A stretch of 6,357 nt of DNA, from contig CAIOSS010000872.1 in NCBI GenBank assembly GCA_903860995.1, forward strand, positions 1 to 6,357, in the 5' to 3' direction. Source of the DNA: an uncultured delta proteobacterium (lineage in GTDB: Bacteria > Myxococcota_A > Polyangia > Polyangiales > Ga0077539). Shown here one piece after another: positions 1 to 5,770 of the stretch; the first letter of the stretch is position 1, and each line of letters opens with the position of its first letter. A program made the translations under genes and the position numbers. The notes beneath the pieces are model-generated. The model was not told where the DNA came from. It saw only the letters and a list, made by a program, of their open reading frames with translations, and made no database searches.

Positions 1-57
1 CCGTCCCCCGCAACCTGTCAACGAATTTTCTTCATCCCCTGCCAGGATCGCCAGAGA

Positions 58-504
58 TCAGGGGTCTTCCGGCCGGTTGTGGACGAGCACCTTCGAGTTG
101 CCGTCGAAGTGCACCTCGATCTTGTCGTCTCCGAGCACCTGGGTGACGACCCCGGTGCCAAAGACCTTGTGGGAGACCCACTGGTCCTTGGAGAACTTGT
201 CCGTCATCCGATACCCGTGGATGCGGGCGCCGGGGGGCGGGGCCACGGTGATGTGCTCCTCGGCCGCCGCGGCGCTTCGCCGGGGCGACGGCTTCGACGC
301 GCGCGGCGCGCTCGCCCCGCCGGCCGACTTGGCCGCGGGAACCGCGCTGGACTTCGGCGCACGGTAATTGTGGGTGCCGTAGCAGGTGCGGCACTCCACC
401 TTCACGGGCTTGTTGTTCACCACCGCGATGATGCGGTGCGTGAGGTCCATACGGCAGCGCGTGCAGTACGCGTCAATCTCGATCCCAGCGCGAAGCAGGG
501 CCAT
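58..504 (-). CDS. Small zinc-ribbon protein with C-terminal UvrD/PcrA-like Tudor domain
   Basis: The protein has 148 residues. Residues 14-41 hold two CxxC pairs (C14/C17 and C38/C41), a typical zinc-ribbon spacing. Residues 50-90 are a disordered Ala/Pro/Ser/Lys-rich linker. Residues 108-146 contain a 'W-V-x-H-x-x-F-G-x-G-V-V' start followed by short alternating strands, resembling the Tudor/SH3-like domain at the C-terminus of UvrD/PcrA helicases, which contacts RNA polymerase or nucleic acid. No helicase is attached. I infer a small nucleic-acid- or polymerase-binding protein, but its function is not known to me. The ATG at 504-502 is preceded by GGAG about 10 bases upstream; an ATG at 520-518 lies in another frame. 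It is transcribed divergently from mazG. The reading frame is well supported; the domain assignments are by eye. Confidence 0.85.
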   Translation of the reverse strand: MALLRAGIEIDAYCTRCRMDLTHRIIAVVNNKPVKVECRTCYGTHNYRAPKSSAVPAAKSAGGASAPRASKPSPRRSAAAAEEHITVAPPPGARIHGYRMTDKFSKDQWVSHKVFGTGVVTQVLGDDKIEVHFDGNSKVLVHNRPEDP

Positions 505-577
505 TCGGGTGTCGCTCCATCGGGGCGCCGGTCGCGGCTGGTGCGCCCTCTCGCCCCCGTGCTAGCAGCCTAGGGCC
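505..577. promoter_or_regulatory. Divergent intergenic region between the zinc-ribbon gene and mazG
   Basis: These 73 bases separate two outward-facing genes, so they should hold both promoters unless the promoters lie inside the neighbours. I see no sigma-70 -35/-10 pair with sensible spacing and no sigma-54 GG-N10-GC element. The mazG ATG is preceded by AGGG at 572-575, only two bases away and too close for a good Shine-Dalgarno site. mazG translation may therefore be weak or nearly leaderless. This is a positional inference only. Confidence 0.3.
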
Positions 578-1438
578 ATGAGCGTAAAGCCCCCATCGAC
601 CTCGGAGTTCGCGCGCATCGTCTCGGTGATGCAGCGTTTGCTCGCGGCAGACGGCTGTCCGTGGGATCGGGAGCAGACCCTCGCCTCGCTCAAGCGGTAC
701 GCCGTCGAGGAGGCCTTCGAGGTCTGCGACGCCATCGACGGCCTCGGAGACGACGCGAAGCGGGCGATTACCCAATCAGGTGAAGTCACCCTCGGGGCCG
801 ATGCCCCCGCGGTGGCCCACCACCGCGAAGAGCTCGGCGACCTGTTGCTACAGGTGGTGTTCCAGAGCGAGATGGCGCAGGCCTTCGGATGGTTCAACGT
901 CGAGCACGTGGTGCACGACATCTGCGAGAAGCTCGAACGCCGCCACCCGCACGTCTTCGGCGACCTGGAGGTCGCCGGCTCGGCCGAGGTGAACTCCAAC
1001 TGGGAGAAGCTGAAGCTCGCGGAGAAGAAGGGCCGCGGCACCCTCGAAGGCATCCCCCGCGGGATGCCCGCCCTGCTGTACGCCCTGCGCATGGGCGACA
1101 AGGCGTCGCGGGTGGGCTTCGACTGGCCCGACGCCGCGGGTCCGCGCGCGCGCATCGATGAAGAGCTGGCGGAGCTCGACGCCGCAGTGGCCTCGGGCGA
1201 CCGTGAGGCGATGACCGACGAGCTCGGTGACGTGCTGTTCTCCGTGGTGAACACGGCGCGAAAGCACGGGCTGGACCCAGAGGACGCACTCACCCGGTGC
1301 AACCGTCGCTTCGCGGCGCGCTTCGCCCGCGTCGAGGCGCAGGCAAAGGCCGACGGCCGCGACATCGACGGTCACAGCGAGGCGGAGCTCGAGGCGTACT
1401 GGCAGCGCGCGAAGGTCGACGAGCGCGAGGGACGCTGA
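578..1438 (+). CDS. mazG: MazG nucleoside triphosphate pyrophosphohydrolase
   Basis: This cytosolic enzyme hydrolyses (d)NTPs to the monophosphate and pyrophosphate, a house-cleaning role that also affects ppGpp-linked stress in E. coli. The 286-residue protein has both tandem MazG domains. In the N-terminal domain, 'GCPWD' is at 26-30, E44-E45-x-x-E48 supplies the EExxE metal motif, and E85-x-x-D88 completes it. A 'KLERRHPHVF' block at 118-127 matches the family almost exactly. The C-terminal domain repeats the pattern with E195-E196-x-x-E199 and E215-x-x-D218. Compared from memory with the 263-residue E. coli protein, there is an extra stretch of about 25 residues at 57-82 between the two halves of the first metal site. 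The start fits, because the conserved 'MQRL' falls at residue 18. Its stop overlaps the nuclease start by one base, suggesting translational coupling. Confidence 0.96.
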   Translation: MSVKPPSTSEFARIVSVMQRLLAADGCPWDREQTLASLKRYAVEEAFEVCDAIDGLGDDAKRAITQSGEVTLGADAPAVAHHREELGDLLLQVVFQSEMAQAFGWFNVEHVVHDICEKLERRHPHVFGDLEVAGSAEVNSNWEKLKLAEKKGRGTLEGIPRGMPALLYALRMGDKASRVGFDWPDAAGPRARIDEELAELDAAVASGDREAMTDELGDVLFSVVNTARKHGLDPEDALTRCNRRFAARFARVEAQAKADGRDIDGHSEAELEAYWQRAKVDEREGR

Positions 1439-2379
1439 TGCGCCCGCGGTGGGGGGCGGCGCTGCTCGCGCTGGCTGTCGGGTGCGACCTCGACCTGATC
1501 GAGCTGCCGGCCAGGCGACCGGCGCTCCCGACGGTGCCGACGCTCCCCCGACCGCCTGCGAACGGCCCCGTGGTGGCTCCGGGGAGCAGCGTGCACCTGG
1601 CGCTGGGCGCTCCCGTCGACGGTTCGCCGCAGGACGACCTGCTGCTCATCAAGGACCAATACGTGGTCTCGTATAACCGCTTCCGCAATGATCCCAACTG
1701 GGTGGCGTGGCGGCTCACCGCGAGCGACCTCGGCACGGTCGGTCGCACGCAGCGCACCTTCTCGCCCGACCCTCAGCTCCCTGAAGGGGTCTATCGGGTG
1801 CGCCACCGCGACTATGCGGGCGGCGGGTACGACCACGGTCACCTCTGCCCGTCGGGGCAGCGAACCGCGACCTTCGAGGATAACGCGGCGACCTTCCTCA
1901 CGACCAACATCGTCCCGCAGCGCCACGCCATCAACGCCGGCGCGTGGGAGGCGCTGGAGCGCTGGTCCGTCGAGAAGGCGCGCGAGGGCTGGGACCTCTT
2001 CATCGTGGCGGGCGGACGCTGGGAGGCCGCCTGCGCGACCGATCGTCGCCCGCAGGGAAACGTGCCCACCGAGGCGTGCCCCTCGCTGGGCCGGAGCCCG
2101 GACCCGGCGCTGCGGGTGGCGATCCCCGTCGCGACCTGGAAGGTGATCGTGCTGGTACCGCAGGGGCGCGGGCTCGACGCCGTGACCGGCGCCACGGTCG
2201 TGGTCGCCGTCGAGATGCCCAACGAGGCGGGTTCGGGGCACGACTGGCGGCGCTACGCGGTGAGCGTCGATGAGCTCGAGGCGCGTACCGGGTACGACTT
2301 CCTCAGGCTGGTTGGCACTGCCCTCCAGCAGCGCCTCGAAGCGCAGACCGGGTTGGGCGATGGAGACCGACGGCAGTAG
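1438..2379 (+). CDS. Predicted lipoprotein, NucA/Serratia-type DNA/RNA non-specific endonuclease
   Basis: The 313-residue protein is a beta-beta-alpha-metal nuclease that should cut DNA and RNA without sequence preference. The start at 1438 gives a short signal peptide ending in a lipobox (L12-A-V-G-C16), so the mature protein should be lipid-anchored outside the cytoplasm. Residues 20-50 are a Pro-rich tether. From about residue 51 it follows Anabaena NucA closely: 'NWVAW' at 87-91, the DRGH-type motif as D132-H-G-H135 followed by 'LCPSGQRT', 'EDNAATFL' at 147-154, N166 (metal ligand), E174, and 'SVDELE' plus 'TGYDF' near the end (276-288). H135, N166 and E174 correspond to Serratia H89, N119 and E127. 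The Arg of DRGH is His133, and the Arg four residues after the Glu is Val178. Cysteines 137, 199 and 214 may form a disulfide. I see no adjacent immunity gene. A longer start at 1297 would bury the signal peptide and lie inside mazG. Confidence 0.93.
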   Translation: MRPRWGAALLALAVGCDLDLIELPARRPALPTVPTLPRPPANGPVVAPGSSVHLALGAPVDGSPQDDLLLIKDQYVVSYNRFRNDPNWVAWRLTASDLGTVGRTQRTFSPDPQLPEGVYRVRHRDYAGGGYDHGHLCPSGQRTATFEDNAATFLTTNIVPQRHAINAGAWEALERWSVEKAREGWDLFIVAGGRWEAACATDRRPQGNVPTEACPSLGRSPDPALRVAIPVATWKVIVLVPQGRGLDAVTGATVVVAVEMPNEAGSGHDWRRYAVSVDELEARTGYDFLRLVGTALQQRLEAQTGLGDGDRRQ

Positions 2380-2520
2380 ACGGGTGTCCCCGGCAGTACA
2401 CACCGGAGATGAGGTCAACCGTCAGCACCGAATGGTGGGGGGCAAGGGCGCGCTGCAGCGCGGTGAGGGGGCTCGCGACCTCGACGGATCGCGTCGCAGA
2501 GATGGGTCGAAGTGATCGGG
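2380..2520. terminator. Convergent spacer with a 14-bp palindrome, possible bidirectional terminator
   Basis: This 141-base spacer lies between the stops of the nuclease and hydrolase genes. It contains a perfect 14-bp palindrome at 2449-2462 (CGCGCTGCAGCGCG), which could fold as a 5-bp stem with a TGCA loop on either strand. There is also a weak 5-bp stem at 2383-2387/2400-2404 and another at 2475-2479/2493-2497. None is followed by a T-run, so an intrinsic terminator is not proven. CGGCAGTA occurs twice, at 2371-2378 (across the nuclease stop) and 2391-2398. I see no convincing gene here. Confidence 0.3.
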
Positions 2521-4980
2521 CTAGAACCCGGGGGTCCAGGCGCAGTCGGGGGCGCCCGCGGGGTGCGCGGCCGGGTCGATCCACGAGGTGCCCATCGCGC
2601 GCTCGGTGGCGTCGCAGTAGCCGTCGTCGTCGAAGTCGATGCGCCGGGGGATGGCGCTCGCGTCGATGACCGCCGCGCCCGCGAACGCGGTCGTGAAGTA
2701 CCGCACCATCATCGCCTGCACGGTCACCACGGGCTGCCGCACCCACACCGGCGGGCTGAGCGCCGGGAGGGCGGGTTGCACGTCGTCCTGCAGCGCCGCG
2801 GGAAACTCGTACGAGCGGACGTCCCAGCGGCGCCCGAGGTTCGACGAGTGGCTCGCGGAGCCGAGGTGCACGAGCCCGCGGGTGCGCCCGCCGACGTTGC
2901 CCATCACCGGTGAGGGCGTCTGCGCGAGCGCGGCGATGGCGCGGGCGGCCGGGGTGACCTGCGGGATGCCCAGCGCCGCGGCGAAGGTCTCCGTGCTGCG
3001 GTTGGGCACGTACTCGTCGTACTCGACCTCGGTCATGAGAACGTCCGGGTGCGGCGCGTCGGCGCGGCGCGCGAAGTCCTGCGCGAAGGCCATCCCGAAG
3101 ACGGGCTCGACCGCGCCGAAGGCGATGTTCATCAGCGGGTGGAAGCGCGTGAACGGCACCAGCGCCGCCGAAGGCGCTCCGAAGAGCAGCGTCACGACGG
3201 AGCTCAGTGACGCGTTGGCCGGCGCCTGACCGAGCCACTGGAGCTGGTCGCCGTTGCCCACGTTGAGCATGAACGCGCGAATCTCCGGCTCGATGGCCAT
3301 CACCACGCCGCCGGTCATCGCGCCGTACGAGGTGCCGAGCCACCCGATGCGGCTCGCGTCGAAGCGCAGCGCCGTGCCCGCGGGAAACTGCGCGGCGGCC
3401 GCGCTCAGGTCGAGGGCGGGGTTCGCGATGAGCCGCCGCAGCTGGCACCACTCGATCTGAAACTGCCACACGTTGGCCCGGTAGCGCGGCGCGCTCGCGA
3501 AGCTGCCGGTGATGTCCGGCGTCGTGCTCGACGTGTCGGTCTGGTCGGCGAAGCCGTCGGGGCCCTGGTAGGGGCCAGGGTAGTTCGTGCGGGTGTCGGT
3601 GCTGCCCGACGCGCGCACCCCATGGTAGAGCCCGTCCATCGCGACCGTGGCCACGCCCGCGCGCGCCAGTTCGTTGGCGAAGGTCATCACGAACTGCCGG
3701 TTGGACGGGGTGCCGTGGGCGAAGATCACCACGGGGTAGCCCTCCGCGGGCGGCGCCGCGCGGGGGAGCACCACCGTCACGGGCACCTTCGCCGACGCGG
3801 CCTGCGCCATCACGCGACCGTCCGCGCCGAACGCGAAGTCGCCGTCGCCCGGCAGCGGGGTTCGGTTCCACGCGCGTCGGAACTCGGGGGCGTCGAAGGC
3901 CCCGTGCAGCACCGCCCCGATGGCGTCGTGGGGCATGCCCGCGGTGGCCGATCCGGGATGGCCGGTGTCGCCCGGCGAGCCCGGGAGGTCGCGGCCCGTC
4001 GCGGGGTCGCGCTCGGCGGTCCCGAGCCACTGGTCGAGCGTGGCGGTGTCGCCCGGCTGCGCGGTCGCGCCGAAGCGGTACGCGCCGAAGGGCGCCGCGC
4101 CGACGGCGTCCATGCGCAGCTGCGGGGCAGGGCCGAAGTCGCCGCGCGCGAGGGCGTCGCGCACGCCGCGCAGCCGCCGATGCTCGGTGCTCGCGGAGTA
4201 CACCGCGAGGCCCGCCACGTGGCCGGCCTCGAAGCCCGCCCCGAGCACCGCGGTCGCGCGATCGAGGGCCGCGCCGTAGAGCGCGCCCGCCGCGGTCGCC
4301 CGCACGCCCGGCGCGCCCTCGCGGATGCCCGCAAACTCCGGCGACGCGGCGAGCGTGCGGCCCGACACGGTGCGCACGCGGTCCGTGAGCACCACCGCGT
4401 AGCGTCGCCCGGGCAACAGCGGCGCGCCCTCGGTCTGCACCATCACGATCTGCAATTCGGGGACGTAGCTCGCGACGCAGGGCAACCGTCGCGGGCTGCC
4501 GTCCGCGACGTCGTCGACGTCGACGATGGCCACCGACGACCCGGCGGCCATGCACTCCGCGCCGGTGCGCGGCAGGCTCGCGACGTCGATGGGGTCGCCG
4601 CCGTCGACGAGAAACTGCGCGGCGGCGGTGTGGCCGAAGCCGTCGAGTCCCGCGTAGGCGTAGCGCAGCACGTTGGTGCCGCGCGTGACCCCGGCGTTGC
4701 GCCAGTTGGTGAGCTGGTCGACGATGGTGCGGCCCGGCCCCGAGCGGTAGAGGTCGCTCGGAAACGGCACCTCCAGCGGGTCGGGCAGCCCGCTCGTCGG
4801 GACGCGGAAGCGCACCGTCGGTGGCCCCGCCTCCGGTGCGCCGGCGTCCGAGGTGGCGTCCGCCCGGGGCACGTCGACCGTCGCGTCGCGACCCGCGTCC
4901 GTCGGCGTCGGATCAGCTGGGCATCCCGCCAGCCACACCGCCCCGAGTGACAGACCCACGCCGACCACCAGGCTTCGCAT
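2521..4980 (-). CDS. Predicted lipoprotein alpha/beta hydrolase (bacterial lipase-like) with C-terminal calcium loop
   Basis: The protein has 819 residues. A signal peptide ends in the lipobox L17-A-G-C20, and residues 21-54 are an Asp/Ala/Thr/Pro-rich tether, so it should be lipid-anchored and exported. Residues about 60-220 resemble the Ig-like N-terminal domain of bacterial virulence-factor lipases ('VPFPSDLY' at 71-78; 'LLPGRRYAVVLTD' at 188-200). The alpha/beta-hydrolase core has the oxyanion segment H422-G423 in 'IFAHGT' and the nucleophile elbow G549-T-S551-Y-G553. D655 ('EYDEYVP') and H711 or H705 ('HLGSASH') are the likely other triad members. The extreme C-terminus carries D782-x-D784-x-D786-G-x-x-D790-x-x-E793, then 'GT..DP', like a thrombospondin type-3 calcium repeat. 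An esterase or lipase is likeliest; the substrate is unknown. The start fits the signal peptide, with only a weak GGGA upstream. It converges on the nuclease gene. Confidence 0.9.
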   Translation of the reverse strand: MRSLVVGVGLSLGAVWLAGCPADPTPTDAGRDATVDVPRADATSDAGAPEAGPPTVRFRVPTSGLPDPLEVPFPSDLYRSGPGRTIVDQLTNWRNAGVTRGTNVLRYAYAGLDGFGHTAAAQFLVDGGDPIDVASLPRTGAECMAAGSSVAIVDVDDVADGSPRRLPCVASYVPELQIVMVQTEGAPLLPGRRYAVVLTDRVRTVSGRTLAASPEFAGIREGAPGVRATAAGALYGAALDRATAVLGAGFEAGHVAGLAVYSASTEHRRLRGVRDALARGDFGPAPQLRMDAVGAAPFGAYRFGATAQPGDTATLDQWLGTAERDPATGRDLPGSPGDTGHPGSATAGMPHDAIGAVLHGAFDAPEFRRAWNRTPLPGDGDFAFGADGRVMAQAASAKVPVTVVLPRAAPPAEGYPVVIFAHGTPSNRQFVMTFANELARAGVATVAMDGLYHGVRASGSTDTRTNYPGPYQGPDGFADQTDTSSTTPDITGSFASAPRYRANVWQFQIEWCQLRRLIANPALDLSAAAAQFPAGTALRFDASRIGWLGTSYGAMTGGVVMAIEPEIRAFMLNVGNGDQLQWLGQAPANASLSSVVTLLFGAPSAALVPFTRFHPLMNIAFGAVEPVFGMAFAQDFARRADAPHPDVLMTEVEYDEYVPNRSTETFAAALGIPQVTPAARAIAALAQTPSPVMGNVGGRTRGLVHLGSASHSSNLGRRWDVRSYEFPAALQDDVQPALPALSPPVWVRQPVVTVQAMMVRYFTTAFAGAAVIDASAIPRRIDFDDDGYCDATERAMGTSWIDPAAHPAGAPDCAWTPGF

Positions 4981-5062
4981 GCAGCACCGTCCCGGACCGC
5001 GACGCGCGACGTGCGCACGATGGTCGTCCGGGGCCGTAGCCGATTGCGAAAAGCGTGTCCAT

Positions 5063-5090
5063 CGCCGCGGCGCGCCGCTCAGCCGCGGCG
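5063..5090. repeat. Perfect 9-bp inverted repeat (hairpin) upstream of the hydrolase gene
   Basis: CGCCGCGGC at 5063-5071 is perfectly complementary to GCCGCGGCG at 5082-5090, with a 10-base loop. It lies in the 141-base gap between the helical-repeat ORF stop (5122) and the hydrolase start (4980). On the minus strand a TTTT occurs about ten bases after the stem, too far for a textbook terminator. It may attenuate or terminate transcription leaving the helical-repeat gene, or be a chance G+C-rich palindrome. The rest of this gap shows no recognisable promoter. Confidence 0.35.
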
Positions 5091-5121
5091 TCGACGCGCA
5101 CCGCTGCGCGACGGGAGCGCG

Positions 5122-5568
5122 TCATCCAGCGCCCTCGCCAGCGCTCGCGAGAGCCACGGCGCGGTCGAGGTCGGGCACCTCCCGCGCGCAGCGCAACGCG
5201 GCGTCGAAGTCGCCCGCGGCCTGCCACGCGAGCGAAGCCTCCCGCGGCTGCCCGAGTCCCTCATGACAGCGAGCCTCCTCGGCGTGCTCCTGCGGGTCGA
5301 GCGCGCGCAGCATGTCGAGCGCCTCGCGGCCGTGGCCCTCCTCGCGCAACGTCACCGCCACCCGACGGCGCAGCGCCCGCTCGGCCGCGGCGAGCGCGGG
5401 TGACTGGTCCGCGAGCGCGCGGCGGGCATCGACGACGGCGTCGAGCAGCTTGCGGCGCGCGGCGCGGCCCGGAGGCAACAGCGCCGCCTCGCGACCGAGC
5501 ACCCACGCGCGCACCAGCGCGTCGAGGGAGTCGCGCAGCCAAGGCGGCGTCCCAGGAGCCCCCGCCAA
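5122..5568 (-). CDS. Helical-repeat (TPR-like) protein, probably the 3' fragment of a larger gene
   Basis: I do not recognise a specific family. The 148 residues are almost entirely Ala/Leu/Arg-rich helices. Residues 70-145 show short helix pairs with TPR-like small residues ('GHGREALDML', 'GQPREASLAW', 'GDFDAALRCA' at 78-87, 106-115 and 119-128), suggesting an alpha-solenoid interaction domain. The only start near the open end is TTG at 5568-5566, and there is no Shine-Dalgarno sequence before it. The frame stays open upstream, to at least 5805, with no ATG, GTG or TTG in what I read, and internal GTG codons also lack ribosome sites. This suggests that the 5' part of a longer gene was lost, probably to insertion of the element carrying the recombinase at 5771. 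It has no signal peptide. It could still be a complete small protein with a TTG start. The stop overlaps an ATG in the next frame that I do not consider a gene. Confidence 0.5.
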   Translation of the reverse strand: MAGAPGTPPWLRDSLDALVRAWVLGREAALLPPGRAARRKLLDAVVDARRALADQSPALAAAERALRRRVAVTLREEGHGREALDMLRALDPQEHAEEARCHEGLGQPREASLAWQAAGDFDAALRCAREVPDLDRAVALASAGEGAG

Positions 5569-5711
5569 TGCTTGCGGGCAGGCGTGCGACGGATAATAGG
5601 TGTTGAACGAAGCCGCTCCGCGGCAGGGCCCTCCCGGAGCCTCCCGGTCGCTCTCGTGACCTGCTGACGCGTCGGTCCCTGCGCCTTCCTTCGTGCCGAC
5701 GAGTTGCTCCC

Positions 5712-5749
5712 CGGACGCTCTGCGTCGCGGCGTCCGATGGACGGACGCC
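5712..5749 (+). repeat. Overlapping inverted repeats forming two mutually exclusive hairpins
   Basis: GGCGTCCG at 5729-5736 pairs perfectly with CGGACGCC at 5742-5749 around a 5-base loop, giving an 8-bp stem. The same GCGTCCG (5730-5736) can instead pair with CGGACGC at 5712-5718 around an 11-base loop. The two outer copies are direct repeats 30 bp apart. The second hairpin ends 10 bases before the recombinase GGAGG. This could be a recombinase binding site or a control element for the recombinase message. The rest of 5569-5770 holds an 8-bp palindrome at 5666-5673 and a doubled CCTCCCGG (5630-5637, 5640-5647), and nothing I can call a gene. Confidence 0.45.
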
Positions 5750-5759
5750 TGCGATCGAC

Positions 5760-5764
5760 GGAGG
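5760..5764 (+). promoter_or_regulatory. Shine-Dalgarno site of the tyrosine recombinase
   Basis: GGAGG at 5760-5764 is six bases upstream of the ATG at 5771. This is the best ribosome binding site in the window, and it fixes the start of the recombinase. Confidence 0.75.
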
Positions 5765-5770
5765 CGTTCG

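Noticed and set aside
2409..2669. An 86-residue plus-strand ORF starting in the convergent spacer
   Set aside because: It lacks a convincing ribosome site and motifs, and most of it is antisense to the end of the lipase-like gene.
2303..4555. A 750-residue open frame on the minus strand
   Set aside because: It is a shadow of the lipase-like gene in another frame, Arg/Ala/Gly-rich with no recognisable motif. The 2521-4980 frame has the lipobox, the GxSxG elbow and a clean start and stop.
3622..4950. A 442-residue open frame on the plus strand
   Set aside because: It is antisense to the lipase-like gene, and its Arg/Val/Gly/Ala-rich composition is typical of an antisense frame in G+C-rich DNA.
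4913..5125. A 70-residue minus-strand ORF whose ATG overlaps the helical-repeat stop (ATGA)
   Set aside because: The overlap is suggestive of coupling, but the product is Arg/Ala/Gly-rich without motifs, overlaps the hydrolase start by 68 bases and has no Shine-Dalgarno site. It is probably chance.
5592..5597. GATAAT as a -10 box for the recombinase
   Set aside because: No acceptable -35 lies 16-18 bp upstream, and the recombinase start is about 175 bases away, so I do not call a promoter.
5605..5608. GAAC tetranucleotide as an IS91-type target site
   Set aside because: IS91-type elements abut GAAC or CAAG at the end downstream of the transposase, whereas this would be the opposite end. A four-base match is expected by chance.
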